Source: Undaria pinnatifida
Lineage: Eukaryota > Sar > Phaeophyceae > Laminariales > Alariaceae
DNA: 64,000 nt
Assembly: GCA_012845835.1 (NCBI GenBank)
Contig: JABAKD010000016.1
Span: forward strand, 7,709,919 to 7,773,918
Reading direction: 5' to 3'
Below, piece after piece: positions 26,920 to 30,431 of this stretch. The first letter of the stretch is position 1, and each line of letters starts with the position of its first letter. The position numbers and the translations under genes are program-made. Under the pieces are notes generated by a model, which was given only the letters and a program-made list of their open reading frames with translations, made no database searches and was not told the DNA's origin.

Positions 26920-29900
26920 TTATGAAGTTGGTTTTCTACCTCCGAGGGAGACGAAATTATATGGAATTTAGTTACTTCGGAACTGAATTGAATTATTGAA
27001 CACATGAACACATTATTCAATTTCAATCTTTTTCGAGACGATTATTTTATATAATAGACCAACTTCAACCTATTGAAGGTAAGGGATCATACAATGGGAC
27101 CCGAAGGGTGCGCCAGCTAGCGTTGGGCTGCGAAAGCAACTGAGTTAAATCGACACACGACGCGTATGAAAATACGTGGAAGTGTGGTGAGCTAAAGCTT
27201 TATTTTTCCCCATCCGCCGGAGGATAAAAAAAAAAAAAAAAAAAAAAGTAAGGGATCATGTGTCCCCTGCCAATTATATTGTAGGTAAGCCTTTTTCATG
27301 GGTCAAGACCCGGCCCGCGGGTCAAGGTCATAGGGTATTTTCAAGAACTCGCGGGTCTAGCCGGGTCGGGTCATGAGGTGTTCAGTTCGAAATCTCACGG
27401 GTCGGGTTGGATCGGGTCGACTCGGGACCGATTCAAAATATCACGGGGCCGGGTCGGGTGACGCTGACCCTGACCCGACCTGACCCGACCCGACCCGACC
27501 CGACCCGACCCGACCCGACCCGACCCGACCCGACCCGACCCGACCCGACCCGACCCGACCCGCGGGAAGTAATCCGGCCGATGAGAGGCCCTGATAATAG
27601 GTGCTGGGTTTTTTCTTGGGGTGGTCCTGACTTGAGGAGCTCTAAACGTTGATTAATAACCCAAGCACGAAAAGGTGACCCCGGAACAAGAAAAGGTTGA
27701 ACCCTCGATGAACATTCCCAAACATACATACATGTGAATGGGGGGAGACGAAAAATATTTACCCATGTATATGTTAATACTTCCTTGTTTTATTTTAATC
27801 ATCACTTTTGCTGTCGGGCCAACTCGTACAATGGTTGTCACCCACAGCGATCTTCCGGACGATGGATCGAGCGGTGGTCACAGGCAGGTGCCTTCCCTTC
27901 TCTCTCCCCCCCCCCCCCCCCGGGCACATGCCTCCATTTTTATCGCAATGGTTCATACCTGGCACCCGGTACTGTTTGAAAGACGTTACTTACTTTTTAT
28001 TGGGCAGGAGGGAGAGACCATTCATGTACGGGAGGCGGGGGTGAAAAGTTGATCTATTTTTACCATCAACAACTTAAGCCATTTAATTAAATCCCCAACG
28101 TTCGACGGAGACGATATATTGTATCCCTTTTACATCCAGAACAATAAATGTCTTGGAGCAGAGTATCCACTAACTAATTAACCCCCCCCCCCCCCCCCCC
28201 TCCCCCCCCCCCCCCCCCCTCCCCTCCCTCTTCGCCTCCCCCCCCCCCCCCCTCCCCTCCCTCTTCCCCTCCCCCCCCCCCCCAATATACAGCAAGAGTG
28301 CCCTACGAAGTCGACCTGAGTAAGGCGTTATCTCGATATAAGGTGGTATCCCTATATAAGGTGGTATCCCTATATAAGGCGGTGTCCCTATATAAGGCGG
28401 TGTCCTTATATAAGGCGGTGTCCCTATACAAGGCGGTCAAAGCCGCTTGGCGTGACTGACTGGGGAAGGAATTGCCCTCATAAACCTGGAACAAACAAGA
28501 CGGCTTCCCCTCATTAAGGCGGTCATATCGCTCTGGCACACACACCACCGCCTCTCTGGGAGACCCTTACTACTTTATCTACCTATCTATCATGGTCGTA
28601 TATCATCTTCCTCAAACGTGGAATTGATTGATGTCCTGAGTATATTATTATGTGCCCTCCCACACCAATTTCGCCTAACCTCCTCTAGCAAACCCCACCC
28701 CCCAAGTCAAACCCAATTACCATCACCCCCACCATATGTTATCCTCTTTTTCCTCCCAACCTCCACCCTTCCATTCTACGCCTTCCGCATTCCCCCCTCC
28801 CCACACACCAAAATAACAACGGGGGGGGGGGGGGGGTCAGAAAAAATACGGGGGGGGACTGCGGTCAGATTAAGGAGTTTCAGTACGTAGAATACGGGAT
28901 ACACACCTACCGCGTGCTATCTAGGAATCATATAGGCGTCAGAACTCGTCCCCCCCCCCCCACGCCCCGGCAAAGAACTAACAGAAACGAATAGTAAAAA
29001 AAAAGGATGTCCGAGGGTGCAGATAAGAGAGGCGTTATTGGATGCGATTACTCTTGGTTTTGTGGTGCCTTCGCTGCGTCACTCACCGAGCAACAGACCC
29101 TACTTCGTGCCGAAAAGGACGACACAAAGAAACCTGACACGGCCGTCACGGTTATATATATAAGTATGTAGGTGGTTGCCGGCTTGTTCGTTGGCGTAGA
29201 GCGTGAGCGAACAAAAGTAGGCCCTGTTTCACGGGTCCGGTCAAGTTTCGTCGGCTCGCATCGAATTACGTCTACCTACGCTGCTAGGCGCTCTCAGCAA
29301 TTGATTATTTTGAAAAAAATCGCAACAAAGTCTGAGACTCGACCCGCTTAGGATTTAAGCTGGAGGGCCAACTCTAGTAGCATTCGAGGATAACCAGTAG
29401 ACCACCGGGGTGACCAGTCGTAATTTATAAGTAGTTGGCGGCTGCATCGTAGTAGTATAGCGTGAACAAACAAAAACAATTCAGGTCACATTTGGTGCGT
29501 CGGGTCACGCCAGGTCGGGTCAGATTACGGTGATCCGACCCGACCAAGGAGTTTTGAAAACGTTTTGATCCGACCCGATCCGATCCGACCGGTGAGGTTG
29601 CGACCACCTCTTGACCCGACCCGACTATACCCGACCCGATCCGACCCGACCCGACCCGACCCGACCCGACCCGACCCGACCCGACCCGACCCGACCCGAC
29701 CCGACCCGACCCGACCCGACCCGACCCGACCCGACCCGACCCGACCCGACCCGACCCGACCCGACCCGACCCGACCCGACCCGACCCGACCCGACCCGAC
29801 CCGACCCGACCCGACCCGACCCAACCCGACCGGACCCGACCCGACCGGACCCGACCCGACCCGTGAGATATTGAAAAAATTGACCCGTGAAAAAGGGTGC

Positions 29901-30431
29901 AGACAAAAAACAACAAAAAATGGCAGCCAGCGTTCGTGCAAAGGAGAAGAACGGTATGTTTTGCCGGCACAGGGTCGGGAATGATGTCTGGGCAGCAAAA
30001 CAAGACATTTCAAGCAGCTCCAAGGGTTTTGGGAGGGGACAAAACAGACCTACAACTGAGGTGTCTTCTTTTTGTTTTTCTAGTATTTCCAACAGACGAC
30101 TGCCCTCGGTCTGAACGGATTTCCGAACAGAGGAGGGCATACACGTGCATACACGTACGTAGGCATCCAGAGTGCTACGTATGAGGTCGATGAAAAAATA
30201 TCTCTGTAAATCGAATCTTGAATCCGCGAGTCTGCGAGGGGCTCCGCCGCCCAGTTATAGGGCACCTACAGTACTCCCCGGGCAAGAATTCGATTTAAAA
30301 AAACTGCTGTGTATCACATTTCGAACCTGGGGATCTGCGAGCAGCTCCGCCGCTTCCTCCTGCCGTCCTCCTTGCTGAGCCTGGTAAACGTGCATCAAGC
30401 GCACTGCCGAAGCGCGTGCTTGGGGATGGTC
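2121..30431 (-). CDS. Gene 1: TPR-like / SKICH / SKICH / DUF4062 multi-exon protein (13 proposed exons)
   Basis: This is the overall gene model; each exon has its own entry. Exons on the minus strand, in coding order: 30327-30431, 26150-26304, 23081-23297, 22329-22484, 19253-19380, 17000-17732, 15628-15816, 12087-12221, 7580-7792, 6180-6322, 4998-5193, 4176-4292, 2121-2262. Nearly every junction is GT-AG, and phases agree across the chain. Together they give about 870 residues. Domain order is TPR-like helices, an acidic/Gly-rich linker, SKICH-type domain 1 (motif KDWIGLF) with a low-complexity insertion of about 200 residues, SKICH-type domain 2 (motif GDWLGVV), then the N-terminal module shared by NPHP3 and NWD1-type proteins (DUF4062). 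In known families DUF4062 usually precedes a NACHT or similar ATPase and repeats, so the true C terminus probably lies left of the window. The exons between 7.8 and 2.1 kb are secure; 30.3-23 kb are tentative. Whether it is one gene or two is inferred from phase only. Confidence 0.6.
2284..2422 (-). mobile_element. Minimal LINE 3' end, minus orientation, with G tract on plus
   Basis: The plus strand shows a G run (2298-2326), then GTACTAATTTGTTGCTTGCC and GACCATTGACCACGCATC: the reverse complement of the LINE terminus. A second G-rich tract follows at 2403-2422. It is in opposite orientation to the copy at 1985-2097, the pair forming an inverted arrangement around exon 13 of gene 1. Confidence 0.6.
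3038..3262 (+). repeat. About 65-bp tandem repeat, four copies
   Basis: Units share GCTACCCGCTGAGCAATCGC, TTGGC(G/C)... and TTGGAGAAAA. The first is diverged (GGACCCGCCGATGGGCAATC). The array lies in the gene 1 intron between exons 12 and 13. Confidence 0.75.
3955..4105 (+). repeat. 20-bp tandem repeat, about seven copies
   Basis: Unit AGCCAACGAAACGGCACTTT with variants. Adjacent to, but not in, gene 1 exon 12. Confidence 0.8.
4176..4292 (-). CDS. Gene 1, exon 12 (DUF4062 core: INRCRPYLVCCLGE)
   Basis: Acceptor gatattttctcttag|GAC and donor CTGAAG|gtgtga give 117 bases, phase 0 at both ends, 39 residues. The opening DGINRCRPYLVCCLGEL is the most recognisable strand of the DUF4062 module (E-I-D-R-C-R-P-Y-F-I-x-L-L-G-E in relatives). 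It ends SILHENPWLK, where relatives have a short helix before a second strand. The plus strand across the same bases also has a GT-flanked open frame, rejected because it lacks any family pattern. Confidence 0.75.
4313..4640 (-). mobile_element. C-tailed retroposon family B, two tandem copies
   Basis: Each copy on the plus strand is a G tract followed by a block containing CATAGACCCTCGCATCCCTA, GCCGGGACGGAGCACGTCGG and TTTTCACCGACCAGGCAGAC. Copy one is 4313-4437 (degraded), copy two 4438-4640. In transcript sense the element ends GAGTAC followed by C residues, the same terminus as the LINE. No coding domain recognised. Confidence 0.6.
4998..5193 (-). CDS. Gene 1, exon 11 (start of the DUF4062 / NPHP3-NWD1-type module)
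   Basis: Acceptor cttttcctgtccag|A (phase 2) and donor TGCTG|gtgcgt (phase 0), 196 bases. After RHM the frame reads REFTLYLSTRWDMVLEREAF, then an alpha-helix (SVAAPALKEILDSRGV) and GYMDVRRGLSVEDLQ. This follows the family pattern of a beta strand, S-S-T-F-x-D-M, E-R-E, a helix, R-G-V, and D-L-R-W-G. Here S-S-T-F has become S-T-R-W and D-L-R-W-G has become D-V-R-R-G. An earlier possible donor (CAGG|gtatta) would end the exon 17 bases sooner but breaks phase with exon 12 and removes the strand INSVL. Confidence 0.75.
5690..5985 (+). repeat. GATCTGTA-rich degenerate repeats
   Basis: Many copies of GATCTGTA, CTGATCTGTAG and CTAGATCATGATC, partly palindromic, between gene 1 exons 10 and 11. A similar GATC-rich cluster is at 46195-46320. 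Confidence 0.7.
6180..6322 (-). CDS. Gene 1, exon 10 (C-terminal half of SKICH-type domain 2)
   Basis: Acceptor tcgacgcacccag|GTA (phase 0) and donor CGTAACAG|gtgtgc (phase 2). The frame reads VRFEEGPCLPGKYAVHAFLT, then ESNDAVVGSSGIFECVIGFD and a short charged tail. The L-P-G-x-Y turn followed by V-V-G-S-S-x-x-F is the closing pattern of SKICH domains, so exons 9 and 10 build one complete domain of about 100 residues. The terminal AG and the first A of the next exon rebuild an arginine codon. Confidence 0.75.
6905..7345 (-). mobile_element. C-tailed retroposon family B, two copies
   Basis: Copies at 6912-7135 and 7206-7345, each beginning with a G tract on plus (long at 7207-7237). The first is longer, extending to TGAACTGCAACGTTCC and GACGGACTTCGGCACCTTGT, as do the copies at 46.9 and 57.0 kb. 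They lie in the intron between gene 1 exons 9 and 10, in the same orientation as the gene. Confidence 0.6.
7580..7792 (-). CDS. Gene 1, exon 9 (N-terminal half of SKICH-type domain 2)
   Basis: Acceptor aatagttttcag|GCA and donor GGAACG|gtgtgt give 213 bases, phase 0 at both ends. The 71 residues contain INQVEYRFNYDTAAPNGDWL and GVVAWGEEPAAGTC, matching the strand-turn-strand and W-L/I-G core of the SKICH-type fold (compare KDWIGLF in exon 6). An alternative acceptor at 7780 (gttgttgcag) would shorten it by 13 bases and break phase with the exon before. The sequence diverges from domain 1 apart from the core motif, so this is an old internal duplication, not a recent one. Confidence 0.72.
8160..8600. 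repeat. Dispersed repeat family C, inverted pair
   Basis: The forward copy 8195-8435 contains GAAATCGCCGGTTTTGAAAC, CATCATCGTTCGATAGTCC and AAATCGCCGGTTTTGGGGGG. The inverted copy 8490-8600 contains TGACGTCGGGGAGGCAAGGG and GAGCTGGTTTCGAAACCGGC. A third copy lies at 17930-18145. No coding capacity. Confidence 0.5.
8650..8748 (+). repeat. 22-bp tandem repeat, four copies
   Basis: The unit GGACGGGGCCCGTCAACCCA plus AA occurs four times, almost without change. GACGGGGCCCGTC inside each unit is a palindrome. It is embedded in a dispersed sequence (TTTTCGTCTGAAA ... AAATCGTCGGAAATA) that also occurs once each at 9500-9570, 21885-21950 and 40330-40390 without the amplification. Confidence 0.8.
9836..10112 (+). 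repeat. Decamer tandem array, TGACGTGTCT / TGACGTGTAT
   Basis: About 27 copies of a 10-bp unit with the invariant core TGACGTG and a variable tail (TCT, TAT, AGT). The unit carries an ACGT core as in CRE and ABRE type elements. It gives long open frames on the minus strand in all phases (QDTSRHVNTR type), which are artefacts of a 10-bp period without stops. Confidence 0.85.
10641..10996. mobile_element. Short non-autonomous (MITE-like) element related to the hAT remnant
   Basis: The right half, read in reverse complement, follows the left end of the 58.2-kb element closely: TTAGTTACTAGTCGG, AATAGTTTAGTCGG, ACTGGGTTTCC, then TTTTAATGCGGG. The left half has its own copies of AACTAGTTGCTAGTCC and ACTTAAGTCGGGCGAGCG. 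It encodes nothing. Terminal inverted repeats are imperfect, and I could not fix the ends or a target duplication. It sits in the intron between gene 1 exons 8 and 9. Confidence 0.45.
11365..11697 (+). repeat. (GGGTC)n pentamer array
   Basis: Roughly 60 uninterrupted GGGTC units with two or three single-base changes, and degenerate units upstream from about 11205. All six frames are open, so the RVGSG and DPTRP frames are not genes. The array has a strong strand asymmetry (G-rich plus strand) and could form G-quadruplexes. Confidence 0.9.
12087..12221 (-). CDS. Gene 1, exon 8 (inter-domain linker)
   Basis: The donor CTGGAG|gtaaat is excellent and leaves phase 0. The acceptor is gtgcaaaaaaag|ATT, with a pyrimidine tract just upstream of the A run; it is the weaker border. 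The 45-residue frame starts IDMAHVDLKIVQRGQRNPP and continues as a Pro/Gly-rich linker. The opening I-D-M-A-H-V-D-L would complete the last strand of SKICH-type domain 1 after SEIFK. Two other frames are also open through this stretch, and the plus strand is open too, so the frame choice rests on phase agreement with exons 7 and 9. Confidence 0.42.
12222..15627. other. Large intron of gene 1 (exons 7 to 8), LINE fragment and low-complexity tracts
   Basis: It holds the LINE 3' fragment with its C tail (13840-14250), G tracts at 12275, 12841 and 13149, and a dispersed repeat near 12640 (GCGAATGTCTTCGAAAGCC, GGGTGAGATCATGAGCT) that recurs at about 19540, 23770 and 32190. Nothing else supports a gene. 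It begins with the non-canonical GC donor. Confidence 0.45.
13840..14250 (+). mobile_element. LINE 3' fragment with long C-rich tail
   Basis: Plus-oriented. Starts in the segment encoding KLDVCDMD (compare TLDVCDMEEF in the longer copies), passes GRRRNRTG-type decayed frames, and ends with the family 3' terminus AAATGAGTACGCCC at about 14125-14140. The tail is then about 110 bases of C runs broken by T and A (14136-14250). Decay is shown by small indels relative to the 18-kb and 20-kb copies. Confidence 0.7.
15628..15816 (-). CDS. Gene 1, exon 7 (C-terminal half of SKICH-type domain 1; non-canonical GC donor)
   Basis: Acceptor cccccatgcag|CGG is phase 0, matching the exon before. The frame encodes 63 residues, including VVEVNEGIVVQEGAYVARYF and VAQSEIFK, the closing strands of a SKICH-type fold: an E/P-G-x-Y turn, a Y-V-A-R-Y strand, then S-x-x-F. 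The same pattern recurs in exon 10 (LPGKYAVHAF ... GSSGIFECV). The donor reads TTCAAG|gcaagt, a GC-AG intron start with otherwise perfect consensus. If it is not used, the frame ends at a stop at about 15586 with a Leu/Asn-rich tail, and this would be a terminal exon. Confidence 0.66.
15963..16022 (+). repeat. Poly-G tract
   Basis: About 60 bases of G broken by three A, in the gene 1 intron between exons 6 and 7. The flanks do not match the LINE or family B termini, so this tract is not explained by a C-tailed retroposon. Confidence 0.85.
16264..16347 (+). repeat. (GTT)n trinucleotide microsatellite
   Basis: About 28 perfect GTT units. The frames it opens (polyVal, polyLeu, polyGln, polyAsn) are artefacts; no splice site or protein-like flank supports coding. 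It lies in the gene 1 intron between exons 6 and 7. Confidence 0.9.
16715..16985 (+). mobile_element. Short LINE 3' end with C-rich tail
   Basis: About 140 bases match the terminal part of the LINE (TGTAATAAATGGAAAAAGCG, GCGCCCAAATGTTGGAGGTG, then ACAAGCAATAAATGAGCGCA), followed by a C-rich tract with T, A and G interruptions to about 16985. Antisense to gene 1; it abuts the donor of exon 6 at 16999, so the insertion lies almost at the splice site. Confidence 0.7.
17000..17732 (-). CDS. Gene 1, exon 6 (SKICH core motif KDWIGLF plus a 200-residue disordered insertion)
   Basis: Acceptor cctcatgaccag|GTA (phase 2) and donor AATGAG|gtgaga (phase 0) bound a 733-base exon, much the longest in the gene. 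The first 25 residues carry HPAKDWIGLFSLHD, the W-I-G core motif of SKICH domains. The rest is low complexity: an Asn/Ser/Thr stretch with a run of threonines, a Gly/Glu tract encoded by a (GGA)n-type repeat at about 17312-17377, then a Lys/Glu/Arg-rich segment ending in MVGWRTLPPENE. The insertion sits between the strand pairs of the domain, since the rest of the fold is supplied by the exon at 15816. An open frame on this strand runs past the donor into C-rich LINE-tail sequence; I end the exon at 17000 because of the splice site and phase. Confidence 0.68.
17930..18147 (+). repeat. Dispersed repeat family C, third copy
   Basis: Shares GAAATCGTCGGTTTTTGAAA, CAGCTTCCGGCCGTATCTCC, CGACGTCATCGTTTGATAGT and AAAATCGCCGTTTTTTTTTG with the 8.2-kb copy, ending where the LINE copy at 18148 begins. 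Confidence 0.5.
18148..18885 (-). mobile_element. 5'-truncated LINE, second copy
   Basis: Very similar to the 19.96-21.0 kb copy over the frame MKTYLHGPMDYAKTLILRLR, CPCGTTTESRTHIVGECQIY, and DRWWPQTAKQDGDRISKQFL. The 5' break is at about 18885, followed on the plus strand by a T tract and a G tract. The 3' end lacks about 20 bases found in other copies near the last 60 bases. It lies in the intron between gene 1 exons 5 and 6, same strand as the gene. Confidence 0.8.
19253..19380 (-). CDS. Gene 1, exon 5 (end of TPR region, first strands of SKICH-type domain 1)
   Basis: Acceptor tttttttagcag|GTC is preceded by a clean T tract; donor TACTC|gtgagc leaves phase 2. The frame begins VLQESMRQLSSFPKKEDF, a helix continuing the TPR-like region, then AVVSVELGPAASGVLGERFT and VRYS. 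The pattern of a beta strand, a G-E-x-F turn and a second strand is how SKICH and related Ig-like beta-sandwich domains open. The codon split across the intron rebuilds a serine with the G that opens the exon at 17732, a strong argument that the two exons belong together. The intron between them (17733-19252) carries a LINE fragment in the same orientation. Confidence 0.68.
19955..21005 (-). mobile_element. 5'-truncated LINE, longest copy (reverse transcriptase C-terminal region and 3' end)
   Basis: Two minus-strand frames cover it. The first (20993-20556) reads VIVPKLEYAGGAREGNAKLV, EQLETVQMTAAKKILGCSST and then LRAELGMYPLKTSISRDVRK, the usual segment after the polymerase domain of non-LTR elements. 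The second (20479-19934) contains CPCGTTIESRTHIVGECEIY, a C-x-C..H..C finger typical of LINE ORF2 C termini, then GDRWWPQTAKQDGDRIS. The two frames are separated by stops. The 3' end runs into the conserved terminal sequence and then a C tract (G tract on plus at 19957-19966). It lies in the intron between gene 1 exons 4 and 5, same strand. Confidence 0.8.
22329..22484 (-). CDS. Gene 1, exon 4 (TPR-like)
   Basis: Borders are strong: acceptor tgcccatttcag|GTC and donor TTGAAG|gtaagt, 156 bases, phase 0 at both ends (52 residues). The frame contains TDEAVQRATVSLKRHDYLLA and ARSCMTTLERDVRNPAAL. The spacing of small and aromatic residues (A-x-x-L..RHDY..AARSC...LE.D..NPAAL) follows the tetratricopeptide pattern, with NPAAL as the usual helix-A start of the following repeat. 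The following exon (19380) continues in phase 0 with a helix. TPR units bind protein partners; no specific partner can be inferred. Confidence 0.6.
22560..22660 (-). mobile_element. Minimal LINE 3' end, minus orientation
   Basis: A G-rich tract (22566-22603) precedes CCATTTGTTGCTTGGCTTTA and CTCTTTCGAGACGG, the reverse complement of the LINE terminus with a deletion in the middle. Another reduced copy is at 55035-55095 (CTCAGTCATTTGACCATTGA next to GTGGGGGGGG). Confidence 0.5.
23081..23297 (-). CDS. Gene 1, tentative exon 3 (acidic then Gly-rich linker)
   Basis: Acceptor cccccgatgacag|GGC opens in phase 2. The frame begins ARQRVHERELAFARGEIFEE, then an acidic patch (EGDGDAEELDA) and a glycine-rich tract, a composition typical of a disordered linker. 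Two phase-0 donors are possible: GAG|gtgtgt at 23080 (used here) or AAA|gtcgac at 23128. The first lies in a sequence that is partly repeated at 22920-22950, so the shorter exon 23129-23297 may be right. Either joins in frame to the exon at 22484. Confidence 0.35.
23335..23525 (-). mobile_element. C-tailed retroposon family B, tandem pair of short copies
   Basis: Two partial blocks: 23340-23453 (TTAGACCCTCGCATCCCCTC, ACGTCGGGTTTTCATCGACC) and 23454-23525, which opens with its own G tract and CCATAGACCCACGCATCTCT. Confidence 0.5.
24330..24430 (+). repeat. Retroposon family F body copy
   Basis: Contains CAAACCCCCTTTTTTTTACA, AATTTACTTGGAATTAGAAT and GGGTTTGGGGGCTCTAAAGG. Matches the body of the element at 25931-26085 without its 3' end. 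Confidence 0.55.
25505..25880 (+). repeat. Degenerate tandem array, unit about 35 bp (ATTCTGCGATGTTTGCT)
   Basis: About ten copies of a T-rich unit with core TTATTCTGCGATGTTTGCT. One more copy is at 26080-26130. The frames through it are hydrophobic artefacts. Confidence 0.65.
25931..26085 (-). mobile_element. Poly(A)-tailed retroposon family F, minus orientation
   Basis: In minus sense: CGCCTTTACAACTGGAAACC, ACAAATTTACTTGAAGTTAG, GGGTTCGGGGGCTCTAAAGG, then TTTATTTTTCCCCATCCGCC GGAGGATA and an A tail (T run 25931-25945). The 3' end is identical to that of the SINE at 27091-27247, but the bodies differ. Tail-less partial copies of the body occur at 22085-22180 (minus), 23565-23650, 23965-24030, 24330-24430 and 33095-33190 (plus). 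Confidence 0.6.
26150..26304 (-). CDS. Gene 1, tentative exon 2 (helical, charged)
   Basis: Acceptor aacccaactcag|CTC gives phase 0, matching the upstream exon. The proposed donor GAAAG|gtcagt leaves phase 2, which fits the G that opens the exon at 23297. The frame reads LHLRTVGLRISELERAVGTF followed by a Lys/Glu-rich segment and PDLVNLLLQKWAKPAAER, a helical and charged composition with good codon bias. The same frame is also open from an ATG at 26343 to a stop at 26134 (69 codons), so a small stand-alone ORF is an alternative. It sits between two inverted SINE tails (25931 and 27247), but the coding-like part is not part of either tail. Confidence 0.35.
26876..26918 (+). repeat. Poly-G tract
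   Basis: About 40 G with two A. Between the two poly(A)-tailed retroposons at 25.9 and 27.1 kb; the surrounding sequence is AT-rich and does not match the C-tailed families. Confidence 0.85.
27091..27247 (+). mobile_element. Poly(A)-tailed SINE with perfect 12-bp target-site duplications
   Basis: The element runs from ACAATGGGACCCGAAGGGTG to a run of about 22 A, and is flanked on both sides by GTAAGGGATCAT (27079-27090 and 27248-27259), a classical retroposition footprint. It is about 157 bases long. The head has a weak A-box-like (GCTAGCGTTGGG) and B-box-like (GAGTTAAATC) motif, suggesting a small-RNA origin. Its last 28 bases before the tail (TTTATTTTTCCCCATCCGCC GGAGGATA) also end the element at 25931. 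Confidence 0.75.
27360..27565. repeat. (GACCC)n / (GGGTC)n pentamer array
   Basis: A short array of about 17 CCGAC units (27476-27561) follows degenerate GGGTC units in the opposite orientation (27300-27470), so the locus is an imperfect inverted arrangement of the same pentamer. Flanks share CTCACGGGTCGGG with the other two arrays. Confidence 0.85.
28184..28284 (-). repeat. Poly-C tract with a 45-bp internal duplication
   Basis: C runs with TCCCCTCCCTCTTC(G/C)CCTCCC repeated twice. No LINE terminus is recognisable beside it. Confidence 0.8.
28322..28440 (+). repeat. 18-bp tandem repeat, about six copies
   Basis: Unit TATATAAGGCGGTGTCCC with the variant TATATAAGGTGGTATCCC. The same unit in looser, inverted form occurs in the stretches 21310-21610 and 24790-24860 (ACCGCCTTATCGAGGGACC type), so it belongs to a dispersed family. 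Confidence 0.75.
29335..29420 (-). repeat. tRNA-like sequence (SINE head or decayed tRNA gene)
   Basis: Minus sense reads CCCCGGTGGTCTACTGGTTA then TCCTCGAATGC and, about 40 bases on, GGGTCGAGTC. TGGTCTACTGGTTA is a good A box and GGGTCGAGTCT a fair B box. The opening CCCCGGTGG..T matches the SINE heads at 45.9 and 58.2 kb. Stems pair poorly, so it is unlikely to give a functional tRNA. Confidence 0.45.
29560..29870 (-). repeat. (GACCC)n pentamer array
   Basis: About 40 CCGAC units at 29636-29865 with degenerate flanking units. The downstream flank GATATTGAAAAAATTGACCC then CGTGAAAAAGG resembles AACCCGTGAAAAAG at the end of the 11.4-kb array, so the arrays are expansions within one repeat family. 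Confidence 0.9.
30327..30431 (-). CDS. Gene 1, tentative exon 1 seen here (TPR-like helices)
   Basis: The open frame encodes an amphipathic helical stretch containing AVRLMHVYQAQ and RQEEAAELLADPQ, which resembles the A and B helices of a tetratricopeptide repeat of kinesin-light-chain type. Codon use is G/C-ending. The donor is CCCCAG|gttcga, leaving phase 0, which fits the next proposed exon at 26304. The upstream edge is uncertain; several AG sites between about 30395 and 30431 are possible. A partial diverged copy of its 3' half lies at about 30215-30262 (frame AEPLADSRIQD), so the locus has a local duplication. It could belong to another gene. Confidence 0.35.

Noticed and set aside
25931-27247. 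A 1.3-kb DNA transposon with 28-bp terminal inverted repeats
   Set aside because: The inverted repeats are the 3' ends of two separate poly(A)-tailed retroposons; one has its own target duplications at 27079 and 27248.
29425-30140. Frames of 140-190 codons at 29.4-30.1 kb
   Set aside because: Same pentamer artefact, with flanking codons of non-coding composition.
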